Below, in pieces: positions 1-8,102 of a stretch of DNA of 18,872 bases (its first letter is position 1; every line of letters begins with the position of its first letter). A program made the position numbers and the translations under genes. Below the pieces are notes generated by a model. That model saw only the letters and a program-made list of their open reading frames with translations, made no database searches and was not told the DNA's origin. Source of the DNA: UBA7446 sp024639165 (lineage in GTDB: Bacteria; Bacteroidota; Bacteroidia; Flavobacteriales; Flavobacteriaceae); assembly GCA_024639165.1 (NCBI GenBank), contig JAHEIX010000015.1:1-18872 (forward strand), given 5' to 3'.

Positions 1-418
1 CTCCTCCAGATAACAAATCTCCTCTATTTTTACGAATATGATTTAGGCCAAACTCCTCTAGCAAGGCTTCTGTTCTGTCATGTTGTTCCTGTTTCGACAA
101 CTTGGTCAACTCCAAAACACTTTTTATGTTTTGTTCAACCGTGAGTTTTCGAAAAACAGATGCTTCTTGTGCCAAATAACCAATGCCACTTTGCGCACGC
201 TTATACATGGGAAATTTTGTAATGTCAGTATCTTCCAAGTAAATGTGCCCGCTAAGGGGTTTAATAAGCCCTACAATCATATAGAATGAAGTTGTTTTTC
301 CAGCCCCGTTGGGTCCGAGTAACCCCACAATTTCACCCTGATTTACAGTAACGGATATGTCGTTTACTACTTTTCTACCTCTATAGGTTTTGGTGATGTT
401 TTCAGCGTGTAGCTTCAT
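1..418 (-). CDS. lptB: LPS export ABC transporter ATP-binding protein LptB (partial, 3' end outside window)
   Basis: Cytoplasmic ATPase of the LptB2FG complex, which extracts lipopolysaccharide from the inner membrane and feeds the Lpt bridge. My translation of the minus strand gives 139 residues starting MKLHAENITKTYRGRKVV. Walker A is GPNGAGKTTSF at about residues 37-47. The Q-loop region GYLAQEASVFRKLTVEQNI, at about 80-98, is very typical of LptB rather than of general ABC ATPases. The window edge falls within the signature, just after LSGG, so Walker B and the H-loop are not visible. The ATG lies 9 bases past the tatC stop, which makes it the third gene of a kdsD-tatC-lptB operon that pairs Kdo supply with LPS export. 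The family call is firm; only the C-terminal part is missing. Confidence 0.93.
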   Translation of the reverse strand, partial: MKLHAENITKTYRGRKVVNDISVTVNQGEIVGLLGPNGAGKTTSFYMIVGLIKPLSGHIYLEDTDITKFPMYKRAQSGIGYLAQEASVFRKLTVEQNIKSVLELTKLSKQEQHDRTEALLEEFGLNHIRKNRGDLLSGG

Positions 419-427
419 GTGTTAGTA

Positions 428-1240
428 TTAGGAATTTTCTTGTGCCCGTTGAATTCTTTTGTAAACAGATTTCGAAATAAAGATACTCACTTCATATAAA
501 ATCATAATGGGAATGGCCACAATAATTTGGCTAGCAATGTCTGGCGGAGTGATGACAGCCGATAGGGTCAATACAATCACCAATGATATTTTACGGTATT
601 TGCGCATCAAACTAGGCGTGATAAGGCCAATTTTAGTGAGGAAGTATACCAAAATGGGTAGCTCAAAAATAAAGCCAGCTGACAGTACAGATGCACGGAC
701 CAATGCGGTATAACTGCTAAGGTCAAAGTCATTGAATATTTCACTGCTGACACTGTAGGTTCCCAAAAACCGAAGGGAAAGCGGTGTAATAACAAAATAG
801 CCAAACAATACTCCCGTGAAAAACAATAACGAAGACACTATGATAAATCCACGAGCCTGTCTGCGTTCTGGCTTAAGCATTCCAGGGCTGATAAACTTCC
901 ACACCTGATAAATCACATATGGAAATGCGATAATAAAACCAGCCGTTATGGATGTCCAGATATGTGCCGAAAATTGTCCCGCTACAGTTCTGCTTTGAAC
1001 TCTAAAGGGGAGCTCATCCAGGCAAAAACCTTCGTCGAAACCTAATGCTTGTGCAGTACTACAAAGCCATTTATAGGTTACAAAGTCTTGTTTTTTGGGC
1101 CCAAATAGTAAGACGTCAAAAATAAAGTCTTTGGCTAAAAAAGCAGCGCCACCTGCAATGACAATGGCTAAAATACTGCGAATGAGGTGCCAACGCAACT
1201 CTTCTAAATGATCAAGAAATGGCATGGTTTTATTGTCCAT
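428..1240 (-). CDS. tatC: Sec-independent (twin-arginine) translocase subunit TatC
   Basis: Polytopic inner-membrane receptor of the Tat pathway, which binds twin-arginine signal peptides of folded cargo. At 270 residues it is a usual TatC length, with six hydrophobic segments. The N-terminal HLEELRWHL (11-19) matches the cytoplasmic signal-binding motif. FISPGMLKPERR (116-127) carries the conserved cytoplasmic-loop glutamate E125. GFIFELPI (189-196) carries the conserved intramembrane glutamate E193. TPPDIASQ (231-238) is also typical. The first periplasmic loop is fairly long and holds two cysteines, C60 and C73, which might form a disulfide. The start codon is 3 bases past the kdsD stop and lptB follows after 9 bases, so the three are probably co-transcribed. 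No tatA-like gene is present in the window; in this phylum it is often encoded elsewhere. Confidence 0.95.
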   Translation of the reverse strand: MDNKTMPFLDHLEELRWHLIRSILAIVIAGGAAFLAKDFIFDVLLFGPKKQDFVTYKWLCSTAQALGFDEGFCLDELPFRVQSRTVAGQFSAHIWTSITAGFIIAFPYVIYQVWKFISPGMLKPERRQARGFIIVSSLLFFTGVLFGYFVITPLSLRFLGTYSVSSEIFNDFDLSSYTALVRASVLSAGFIFELPILVYFLTKIGLITPSLMRKYRKISLVIVLTLSAVITPPDIASQIIVAIPIMILYEVSIFISKSVYKRIQRAQENS

Positions 1241-1243
1241 ACA

Positions 1244-2209
1244 CTAATAAATACCTTCGTTTAAGATGTCGTGAATATGCACAACCCCCATATAAGCTTG
1301 GGCATCTTCCACAATGATTTGACTGATCTCTTTTTCTTGCATCAGAGTTAATGCTTTTTTGGCAAGCGTTTGACTGCTTAAAACAATGGGTTTTTTTACC
1401 ATGATGTCTCGTGCACTTAGTGCTGAAAAATCATCAGTAGATTGCATCATACGTCGTAAATCTCCATCAGTTATGACACCCACTACCTGTTGGTCTTGGA
1501 CTACAGCTGTTGCACCAACAAGCTTTGTTGAGATTTCGCTAATAACTGCTTTTATGGGCGTATCAGGAGTTACTGCTGGCTTTTTGTGTGGTTGAAGCAA
1601 GTGTCCTAATTGGATATTTAACGCCTTGCCCAACGCGCCTCCAGGATGGGAACGAGCAAAATCTTCTGCCTTGAATCCGCTGAGCTCCATCAGACAAATG
1701 GCCAGTGCATCTCCCATAACAAGCTGAGCTGTGGTGCTCGTAGTCGGTGCTAAATTGTTTTGGTCGGCTTCCTTGGGTATGCCAACATGTAAAATTGCAT
1801 CTGCATTTTGGGCAAGAAACGAAGTGGAATTTGCGGTCATACCTATTAGTTTGTTGCCTCTATTTTTTAATAATGGAACTAGTGTTTTTATTTCGGCACT
1901 GGTGCCACTTTTCGATAAACACAGTACGATATCTTCTTGTTCTATCATGCCTAAATCCCCGTGAATGGCATCAGCAGCGTGCATAAAAATACTTTTGGTT
2001 CCAGTGGAATTTAAGGTGGCGCTAATTTTCATACCGATAATGGCGCTTTTGCCAATACCCGTTAGTACCAAACGCCCTGATCCCGTATGAACCCAATCGA
2101 CAACTCGTTCAAAATCGTTGTTAAGTTGCGGAGCCAATCCTGCGATAGCTTCAGATTGCTGCTCTATTACAGAAGCAGCAACTTTTAGTATGTGGTTGGA
2201 TTTGTTCAA
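1244..2209 (-). CDS. kdsD: D-arabinose 5-phosphate isomerase (KpsF/GutQ/KdsD family)
   Basis: Converts D-ribulose 5-phosphate to D-arabinose 5-phosphate, the first committed step towards Kdo for the LPS inner core. The 321 residues show the family architecture: an N-terminal SIS domain (about 35-170) followed by two CBS repeats (about 205-321). Diagnostic SIS motifs are GIGKSAIIGMKI (51-62), HGDLGM (83-88) with the expected histidine, SKSGTSAEI (99-107) and ARSHPGGALGK (185-195) with the second conserved histidine. The CBS part includes GVITDGDLRR. It is the first gene of the operon with tatC and lptB. A TACATTTG box on the minus strand about 43 bases upstream of the ATG is a plausible -7 element. 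The symbol kdsD follows from the LPS-export neighbour; kpsF and gutQ are paralogue names for the same fold and reaction. Confidence 0.92.
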   Translation of the reverse strand: MNKSNHILKVAASVIEQQSEAIAGLAPQLNNDFERVVDWVHTGSGRLVLTGIGKSAIIGMKISATLNSTGTKSIFMHAADAIHGDLGMIEQEDIVLCLSKSGTSAEIKTLVPLLKNRGNKLIGMTANSTSFLAQNADAILHVGIPKEADQNNLAPTTSTTAQLVMGDALAICLMELSGFKAEDFARSHPGGALGKALNIQLGHLLQPHKKPAVTPDTPIKAVISEISTKLVGATAVVQDQQVVGVITDGDLRRMMQSTDDFSALSARDIMVKKPIVLSSQTLAKKALTLMQEKEISQIIVEDAQAYMGVVHIHDILNEGIY

Positions 2210-2251
2210 TTATTGTTGATATTTAAACAGTTTTAACGTATATTGTGAATA

Positions 2252-2259
2252 CAAATGTA
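2252..2259 (-). promoter_or_regulatory. Candidate -7 box of the kdsD-tatC-lptB operon
   Basis: On the minus strand this reads TACATTTG, an exact match to the Bacteroidota -7 consensus TAnnTTTG, in the 61-base space between divergent kdsD and recQ. I see no good TTG at the right distance upstream, so the call rests on the -7 box alone. No equally good box for recQ is visible on the plus strand; TATATTGT at about 2239 is only a partial match. Confidence 0.4.
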
Positions 2260-2270
2260 CAAAACCCACG

Positions 2271-4472
2271 ATGAAGCTACAGGTCGATGGCAAAGCGCTT
2301 GATTTAAAAGCCGCGTTAAAGAATTTTTTTGGTTTTAACGAGTTCCGAGGATTACAAGAAGAAGTAATAAAAAGCGTACTTAACAAAGAGAATACCTTTG
2401 TAATTATGCCTACTGGCGGCGGTAAGTCGCTGTGTTATCAATTGCCTGCGCTTGTCCAGCATGGAACAGCCATAGTAGTTTCCCCGCTCATAGCACTAAT
2501 GAAAAATCAAGTTGATGCTATTCGTGGAATTTCCAAAAAAGACGGCATAGCACATGTTTTAAACTCCTCTTTGAGTAAAACACAGGTTGAAATTGTCAAG
2601 CAAGACATCAGTTCTGGGCTTACTAAACTTTTATATGTAGCACCAGAATCACTCACAAAAGAAGATTATGTTGCTTTTCTGCGTACTGTTCCTATCAGTT
2701 TCCTAGCCATTGATGAAGCCCATTGTATCTCAGAGTGGGGACACGATTTTAGACCAGAATATCGCAACCTTAAAGCCATCATGCAGCGCATAGGTGACAA
2801 CATACCCATCATTGGTTTGACGGCAACTGCAACACCCAAAGTTCAAGAAGATATACTCAAGAATCTTAATATTTCTGACGCCACTACCTATTTGGCTTCC
2901 TTTAATAGACCAAATTTATTCTACGAGGTAAGACCAAAAACAGAACAAGTGGATCGTGATATTATCTCTTTTGTTAAAGGGAACAAAGGTAAATCAGGCA
3001 TTGTCTATTGTTTGTCTCGCAAGCGTGTGGAAGAATTAGCCCAAATGCTACAAGTCAACGGTGTTAATGCCCTGCCGTATCACGCTGGTTTAGATACCAA
3101 ACAACGGGTTCACAACCAAGACAGTTTTCTCAAAGAAGATTGTGATGTTATTGTAGCAACTATTGCTTTTGGTATGGGAATAGACAAGCCAGACGTTCGT
3201 TTTGTTATTCATCACGATATTCCAAAAAGTATAGAGAGTTATTATCAAGAAACAGGTCGAGCTGGGAGAGACGGAGGCGAAGGTCATTGCTTGGCTTTTT
3301 ATGCCTACAAGGACATCGAAAAGCTTGAGAAGTTTATGGCTGGGAAGCCACTTGCAGAACAAGAGGTTGGCTATGCATTGTTGCAAGAAATGGTCGCTTA
3401 TGCCGAGACTTCAATGTCCAGACGTAAATTTATATTACACTATTTTGGAGAGGAATTTGATGCGGTGAACGGCGCAGGCGCTGAAATGGACGACAATGCT
3501 CGAAATCCCAAACCAAGGGTGGAGGCGCAAAAAGAAGTGGCGCTTATCATTCAAACCATTAAAGACACCAACGAGCAGTATAAGATTAAAGAGTTGGTAC
3601 ATATCATGGTCGGAAAAGAGACGCCAATTTTAGTGTCACATCGCATTCAATCAAACTCTTTTTTTAGCGCTGGAAATGCCAAAGATCAAGCCTATTGGAA
3701 AGCCTTACTGTCACAGCTTTTGGTAGCAGGTTATTTGAAAAAAGAAATTGAAACCTATGGTGTAATTAAGCTAAATGAAAAAAGCGCTTCTTTCTTAAAG
3801 AAACCGCACAGCTTTTTAATGACAGAAAATCATTTATATGACAATAGCGTTGCTGTTGCCTCACCTGCTAGAACAACATCTTTTGAGGCCAAGCTTCAGA
3901 AAATGCTAATGAAACTTCGCAAAGAAGTTGCTGAAAAATACGAAGTACCTCCATATGCTGTTTTTGAAGCGTCTTCAATTAATGATATGCTTATAAAGTA
4001 CCCAATCACTATTGAAGAGTTAAAAAACATTCACGGAGTAGGCGAGGGGAAAGCCAATAAATTTGGCAAACCTTTTATTGCCTTAATCGACTCCTATGTC
4101 AAGGACAATGACATCACCAGACCTGAGGATTTGGTTATCAAAACTACTGGAGCAAATTCCGCACTGAAACTATTTATTATTCAAAATATTGACAGGAAGT
4201 TACCTATTCGTGACATCGCAGATGCCAAAGGAATGGAACTCCCTAATTTCCTAGACCAATTGGAGACCATTGTTTTTTCTGGAACCAAGGTAAATATCCA
4301 ATATGCTATCGATGATCTTTTTGATGATGAACAGCAAGAAGAACTTCATGAATACTTCATGGAAGCGGAAAACAATGACATACAAGAAGCCGTTGAAGAG
4401 TTTGATGGTGAGTATGAAGAGGATGATTTGCGTATTTTCAGAATTAAATTCATGAGTGAGGTGGCAAACTAA
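2271..4472 (+). CDS. recQ: ATP-dependent DNA helicase RecQ, zinc-cysteine-less form
   Basis: 3'-5' DNA helicase of recombinational repair and fork processing. At 733 residues it is longer than the roughly 610-residue E. coli enzyme. Visible parts: helicase motif I PTGGGKSLCYQ (47-57), motif II DEAHCISEWGHDFRPEYRN (148-166), motif III TATATP (184-189), motif V ATIAFGMGIDKPDVR (296-310) and motif VI QETGRAGRDG (326-335). Next come an RQC region (about 375-515), an HRDC domain (about 536-610) and an acidic C-terminal extension (611-733) that includes a helix-turn-helix-like segment. Odd point: where RecQ normally has four zinc-binding cysteines just after its helicase core, this protein has S383 in the ETSMSRRKF stretch, and the loop 397-412 contains no cysteine at all. 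The frame is intact and the flanking HYFGEEFD is conserved, so this looks like a real variant. Divergent from kdsD. Confidence 0.95.
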   Translation: MKLQVDGKALDLKAALKNFFGFNEFRGLQEEVIKSVLNKENTFVIMPTGGGKSLCYQLPALVQHGTAIVVSPLIALMKNQVDAIRGISKKDGIAHVLNSSLSKTQVEIVKQDISSGLTKLLYVAPESLTKEDYVAFLRTVPISFLAIDEAHCISEWGHDFRPEYRNLKAIMQRIGDNIPIIGLTATATPKVQEDILKNLNISDATTYLASFNRPNLFYEVRPKTEQVDRDIISFVKGNKGKSGIVYCLSRKRVEELAQMLQVNGVNALPYHAGLDTKQRVHNQDSFLKEDCDVIVATIAFGMGIDKPDVRFVIHHDIPKSIESYYQETGRAGRDGGEGHCLAFYAYKDIEKLEKFMAGKPLAEQEVGYALLQEMVAYAETSMSRRKFILHYFGEEFDAVNGAGAEMDDNARNPKPRVEAQKEVALIIQTIKDTNEQYKIKELVHIMVGKETPILVSHRIQSNSFFSAGNAKDQAYWKALLSQLLVAGYLKKEIETYGVIKLNEKSASFLKKPHSFLMTENHLYDNSVAVASPARTTSFEAKLQKMLMKLRKEVAEKYEVPPYAVFEASSINDMLIKYPITIEELKNIHGVGEGKANKFGKPFIALIDSYVKDNDITRPEDLVIKTTGANSALKLFIIQNIDRKLPIRDIADAKGMELPNFLDQLETIVFSGTKVNIQYAIDDLFDDEQQEELHEYFMEAENNDIQEAVEEFDGEYEEDDLRIFRIKFMSEVAN

Positions 4473-4484
4473 TCTTTTTATGTC

Positions 4485-4492
4485 TATTTTCG
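4485..4492 (+). promoter_or_regulatory. Candidate -7 box for the prolyl isomerase gene
   Basis: TATTTTCG matches TAnnTTTG at seven of eight positions and sits 19 bases before the ATG at 4512, in the 39-base gap after recQ. No clear -33 TTG is present; read-through from recQ is an alternative. Confidence 0.33.
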
Positions 4493-4511
4493 CAGGCATT
4501 AAAAAGCACTT

Positions 4512-5444
4512 ATGAAAGAAGGTATATTCGCTGTCTTTACAACACCAAAAGGATCAATAAAAATTCGTTTAACGCACAAGGAAACACCAGGAACTGTAGG
4601 TAATTTTGTTGCCCTCGCTGAAGGGAATCTAGAGAATTCTCACAAGGCACAAGGGAACCCTTACTACGATGGATTGACTTTTCACCGTGTCATAGAAAAC
4701 TTTATGATTCAAGGTGGCTGTCCAGAAGGAACTGGCGTTGGGGGTCCAGGGTATCAATTTGACGATGAATTTCACCCAGAGCTCAAACATGACAAACCCG
4801 GAGTTTTGTCTATGGCAAACGCTGGTCCAGGCTCGAACGGGAGTCAGTTTTTTATAACTCATAACGAAACTCCTTGGTTAGATGGAAAACATACTGTTTT
4901 TGGTTTTGTCGTTGAAGGTCAAGACGTGGTCGATCAGGTTGCTCAAGGCGATCTCATAGAATCTCTTGTTATCGAACGTATTGGCGATGAAGCAATAGCC
5001 TTTAATGCGGTAGAAACGTTTAGGGTTTTTGAAGGTAGTCGTGAGCAGCGATTACGTGAGGCTAATGAGGCACAAGAAAAAGCACTTGAAAAAGTAGCTG
5101 CAGGTTTTGAAAAAACAGCTTCTGGATTGCGCTATCAGTTTATTCAGCGTGGTGAAGGTGCTGCTTCTGAAAAAGGGAAAACCGTTTCTGTTCATTATAA
5201 AGGGCAGCTTTTAGACGGAACTGTTTTTGATTCATCATATAAGAGAAATCAACCAATTGAATTCAAACTGGGTATGGGCCAAGTAATCCCCGGATGGGAC
5301 GAAGGCATTCAACTCTTATCCGTAGGAGACAAGGCTCGCTTTGTTATTCCTAGTGATTTAGGTTATGGTGCTAGAGGTGCAGGCGGCGTAATTCCCCCTG
5401 ATGCCACGCTTATTTTTGATGTTGAATTGGTAGGCCTAAGCTAA
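4512..5444 (+). CDS. Dual-domain peptidylprolyl isomerase: cyclophilin fused to FKBP
   Basis: Catalyses cis-trans isomerisation of proline peptide bonds, with two unrelated catalytic domains on one 310-residue chain. Cyclophilin, residues 5-160: FHRVIENFMIQGG (57-69) with the catalytic arginine R59, MANAGPGSNGSQFFIT (101-116), and W122 in the position linked to cyclosporin binding. A charged, probably helical linker rich in E, A and K spans about 172-205. FKBP, residues 206-310: VHYKG (227-231), FDSS (239-242), VIPGWDEG (258-265) with W262, and GYGARG (284-289). All pocket residues I can place in both domains are present, so both are likely active. There is no signal peptide, which suggests a cytoplasmic chaperone. 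It ends nose-to-tail with the thioredoxin-like gene, sharing 4 bases. The cyclophilin-then-FKBP order is known in flavobacteria. Confidence 0.95.
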   Translation: MKEGIFAVFTTPKGSIKIRLTHKETPGTVGNFVALAEGNLENSHKAQGNPYYDGLTFHRVIENFMIQGGCPEGTGVGGPGYQFDDEFHPELKHDKPGVLSMANAGPGSNGSQFFITHNETPWLDGKHTVFGFVVEGQDVVDQVAQGDLIESLVIERIGDEAIAFNAVETFRVFEGSREQRLREANEAQEKALEKVAAGFEKTASGLRYQFIQRGEGAASEKGKTVSVHYKGQLLDGTVFDSSYKRNQPIEFKLGMGQVIPGWDEGIQLLSVGDKARFVIPSDLGYGARGAGGVIPPDATLIFDVELVGLS

Positions 5445-5998
5445 ACTTTCCACTTTATATTACAACCCAGACTGGGTTTTTGAAGCGTATCAATGGTTTT
5501 TCCAGAAAGTAGCGCATCTAATGCTGTGCGTAAATCTTTTCCTGTTACAGGCAATTCATTTTTGGGTCTTGAACTGTCCATTTGACCGCGATATACCAAG
5601 GTTTTTTCGGCATCAAATAGATAAAAGTCGGGTGTGCAAGCAGCGTCATAAGCTTTGGCCACATCTTGACTTTCATCATATAGATACGGAAAGCTAAAGT
5701 CGTATTTTTTGGCTGTTTCTTTCATTAGGGCTGGATCGTCATCGGGATAGTTTACAACATCATTACTTGAAATGGCCACAAATCCAATACCATTGTTTTG
5801 ATAATCTTTAGCCAAAGCAGTAATACCTTCCATAACATGGATAACATAAGGGCAATGGTTGCAAATAAACATAACAACAGTGCCTCTGGTTCCGCTAATC
5901 TTGTCAAAGGAGTAAGTTTTACTATCTACTGTATTCGGTAATGAAAAATCAGGTGCTTTAGTGCCCAAAGCCAACATGTTTGAAGGAGTACGTGCCAT
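5441..5998 (-). CDS. Thioredoxin-fold / AhpC-TSA family protein
   Basis: A redoxin-type protein of 185 residues with an N-terminal LGTKAPDFSLPNT (11-23), typical of AhpC/TSA and redoxin domains. The thioredoxin active site is FICNHCPYV (44-52), a CxxC motif followed by proline. SSNDVVNYPDDDP and a cis-proline-type AACTPDFYLFD follow, as in the family. No signal peptide is seen, so it is probably cytoplasmic, acting as a thiol oxidoreductase or peroxidase; its substrate is unknown. The N-terminus is a plausible soluble start (MARTPSNML). It lies 29 bases downstream of the DUF3276 gene on the same strand but has its own exact TAnnTTTG box in that gap. The 3' end overlaps the convergent PPIase gene by 4 bases. 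Confidence 0.88.
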   Translation of the reverse strand: MARTPSNMLALGTKAPDFSLPNTVDSKTYSFDKISGTRGTVVMFICNHCPYVIHVMEGITALAKDYQNNGIGFVAISSNDVVNYPDDDPALMKETAKKYDFSFPYLYDESQDVAKAYDAACTPDFYLFDAEKTLVYRGQMDSSRPKNELPVTGKDLRTALDALLSGKTIDTLQKPSLGCNIKWKV

Positions 5999-6008
5999 AT
6001 TTTTTTTT

Positions 6009-6016
6009 CAAAAATA
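6009..6016 (-). promoter_or_regulatory. Candidate -7 box of the thioredoxin-like gene
   Basis: The minus strand reads TATTTTTG, an exact TAnnTTTG match, ten bases before the ATG at 5998 and followed by an A-rich leader. No TTG stands at the expected -33 distance (a GTTA occurs there), so it may be an internal or weak promoter. Confidence 0.4.
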
Positions 6017-6027
6017 GCGATAAAATA

Positions 6028-6288
6028 TTATCGGATAACCTCGTCTCCCTTTTCCTTTTTGATAAAGGAAATAAATTCGGCTAAAAGCGACTGAAATCCC
6101 TCTAAATACTCTTTGTAGATGAAGATTTTGTGTTTGACTGCTGTGTTGCTTGTTTGCGATTTTTTTGATTCGGTAATTACCAAGAAATAATCTTTGGCTT
6201 TTGTTTCTTTAATATCAAAAAAATAGTGCCTTGAACCTGCGTGTAAGCAGCCTTCTCTGACACTTTTTTGGTATTCAGTTTTGGACAT
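6028..6288 (-). CDS. DUF3276 family protein (PUR-alpha-like, Bacteroidota)
   Basis: Small soluble protein of 86 residues. The core pattern of basic and aromatic residues, GSRHYFFDIKETKAKDYFLVI followed by TESKKSQ and KHKIFIYKEYLEGF, fits the DUF3276 family. That family is structurally similar to the PUR-alpha single-stranded nucleic-acid-binding repeat. I chose the second methionine (ATG at 6286-6288, MSKTEYQK). The in-frame upstream extension to 6318 adds ten residues unlike the family and runs through the intergenic, promoter-like A+T-rich stretch. It sits between the ABC transporter gene (41 bases upstream) and the thioredoxin-like gene. Nucleic-acid binding is known only for the fold and is inferred here; no physiological role can be assigned. 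Confidence 0.82.
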   Translation of the reverse strand: MSKTEYQKSVREGCLHAGSRHYFFDIKETKAKDYFLVITESKKSQTSNTAVKHKIFIYKEYLEGFQSLLAEFISFIKKEKGDEVIR

Positions 6289-6329
6289 AATTAAAGATTT
6301 GGTTCTACTAAAATACAAATCTTTAGCAA

Positions 6330-8090
6330 CTAGGTTTTAGTCTCTTCTATGCGCTGTTCTTCGTAGAGTTCTTTGTAGTATCCTGCTTTGTTGACAAGCT
6401 CTTTGTGTGTGCCGTATTGGGCTATTTCGCCATCTTTGAGTACGAGAATATAATCTGCGTTCTTTGCTGAAGATACCCTGTGACATACAATTATGGTGGA
6501 AGTGTCTTTATTGTTTTTTTTAAGATCGTTTAAAATGGCCTCTTCTGTTTCTGTATCCACGGCCGATAGGCAATCGTCTAGCAAAAGAATTTTCGGATTT
6601 TTAATCAATGCCCGTGCAATAGATACACGTTGCTTTTGACCACCAGACAGGGTAATACCTCTTTCACCTAGCATGGTTTCATATCCTGCTTTGAACCCAA
6701 CAATATTAGCGTGTACTGATGCTTGTTTTGCTGCTTTTTCAATTTCTTCTTCTGTAGCGTTGGGTTTACCGAAGCGTATGTTATGCGCTATGGTGTCAGA
6801 AAACAGAAACGGCTGTTGCGGTACGACCCCCATGATTTCACGAATATCATGTTGCGCATAATCTTGCAAAGCGGAATTCCCTAAAGAGACTTTTCCAGAA
6901 TGGGGTAAATAGGTTTTGGACAAAAGCTGTAAAAGTGTTGTTTTGCCAGATCCAGTTGTTCCCATAACAGCAAGGGTTTTACCCGACGGTAATTTAAAGG
7001 AAACATCCTTTAACGCTTGAATCCCTGTGTCGTCATAAATAAAATTAACCTTATCAAAGCTGATGTCAATGCTTGTTATCTTTTTGTTGGCAGTTATGCC
7101 GTCTTGTATGTCGGGTTCTTGACCCAAAAATTCGTTGATACGTTTTTGAGAAGCTTCTGCTTGCTGTATGATAGAGGTTACCCAACCAACGGTAGCTACT
7201 GGCCAAGTCAGCATGTTCACATAAATGATAAACTCAGCTAAAACGCCCAGTTCAATTTGCCCATTCATATATTGATTTCCACCTATAAAAATGACCAAAA
7301 CATTACTGATGCCAATCAGCAAAATCATCATGGGGAAAAACCAGGCTTGAACCTGAACTAATGACATATTTTTAGTCCTGCTTTCCTTTGATATAGATGC
7401 CATTTCTATAGTTCTGTTTGGCTCAATAGCATAAGATTTAATGACGTTAATCCCACTAAAAGACTCTTGACTGAATGTGGATAGCTTGGACAACATTTGC
7501 TGTACAAGAGTGCTTCGCTCGTGTATGGCCCTGCTGAGTCGGTATATTAAAAAAGATAATATGGGCAGGGGGAGAAGCGTGTATAAGGTTAGTTTTGGCG
7601 CTACGCTTACCATATAGCTGATTACAATAATAAAAAGGGTTAATGTATTGATGCTGTACATAAGTGCTGGCCCCACATACATGCGAACTCGAGATACGTC
7701 TTCACTGATGCGGCTCATTAAGTCACCAACACGGTTTTGCTTGTAGAAACGCAATGAAAGTTTTTGATAGTGGTTGTAAACGGTGTTTTTTAGGTCGTAT
7801 TCAATATGTCGCGAAACATTGATGATGGTTTGGCGCATACTAAAGGTAAAGATGCCAGAGATAACTGCAGCACCCACAATCAGCGCTATATTGGTTAAAA
7901 GTAGTCTTTTGATATCGGTTAAATCGGCCTCTCCACTTCTTATAAATTGCTCTATGGCGGTAATTGAATCTCCAACTAGGCTAGGGGCAAGGACAGCAAA
8001 AACACGAGAAGAAACTGTAAAGAGCAACCCTAACAGTAGTAGGAATCGATATTTCTTTAGATAACGGTTGAGGTATTGAAGCGCGCGCAA
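6330..8090 (-). CDS. ABC transporter half-exporter, transmembrane plus ATPase domains (MsbA/MdlB-like), TTG start
   Basis: Inner-membrane exporter half-molecule of 586 residues. An ABC type-1 transmembrane domain (about 1-320) with six helices is followed by a nucleotide-binding domain (about 342-575). Motifs are Walker A GTTGSGKTT (377-385), Q-loop VVPQQPF (423-429), signature LSGGQKQRVSIARAL (481-495), Walker B ILLLDD (501-506) and H-loop H537. The residue after Walker B is Asp (D506), not the usual catalytic Glu; in heterodimeric exporters of the BmrC/LmrC/TM287 kind this marks the degenerate ATP site. No partner half-transporter gene lies nearby. The start is forced: an in-frame TAA directly precedes the TTG at 8088-8090, the next ATG is at residue 85, and MRALQYLNRYLKKY looks like a normal family N-terminus. 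Substrate unknown: lipid, drug or peptide. Confidence 0.9.
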   Translation of the reverse strand: MRALQYLNRYLKKYRFLLLLGLLFTVSSRVFAVLAPSLVGDSITAIEQFIRSGEADLTDIKRLLLTNIALIVGAAVISGIFTFSMRQTIINVSRHIEYDLKNTVYNHYQKLSLRFYKQNRVGDLMSRISEDVSRVRMYVGPALMYSINTLTLFIIVISYMVSVAPKLTLYTLLPLPILSFLIYRLSRAIHERSTLVQQMLSKLSTFSQESFSGINVIKSYAIEPNRTIEMASISKESRTKNMSLVQVQAWFFPMMILLIGISNVLVIFIGGNQYMNGQIELGVLAEFIIYVNMLTWPVATVGWVTSIIQQAEASQKRINEFLGQEPDIQDGITANKKITSIDISFDKVNFIYDDTGIQALKDVSFKLPSGKTLAVMGTTGSGKTTLLQLLSKTYLPHSGKVSLGNSALQDYAQHDIREIMGVVPQQPFLFSDTIAHNIRFGKPNATEEEIEKAAKQASVHANIVGFKAGYETMLGERGITLSGGQKQRVSIARALIKNPKILLLDDCLSAVDTETEEAILNDLKKNNKDTSTIIVCHRVSSAKNADYILVLKDGEIAQYGTHKELVNKAGYYKELYEEQRIEETKT

Positions 8091-8102
8091 TTATTTTTTT
8101 TA

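Noticed and set aside
3090..3386. 98-codon minus-strand frame inside recQ, and similar antisense frames in tatC, kdsD, nusB, the M3 gene and acs
   Set aside because: All lie wholly within well-supported genes, lack family motifs, and follow the codon pattern of the opposite strand.
6289..6318. Longer start for the DUF3276 protein
   Set aside because: The extra ten residues do not fit the family and the DNA there looks intergenic; MSKTEYQK is the better start.
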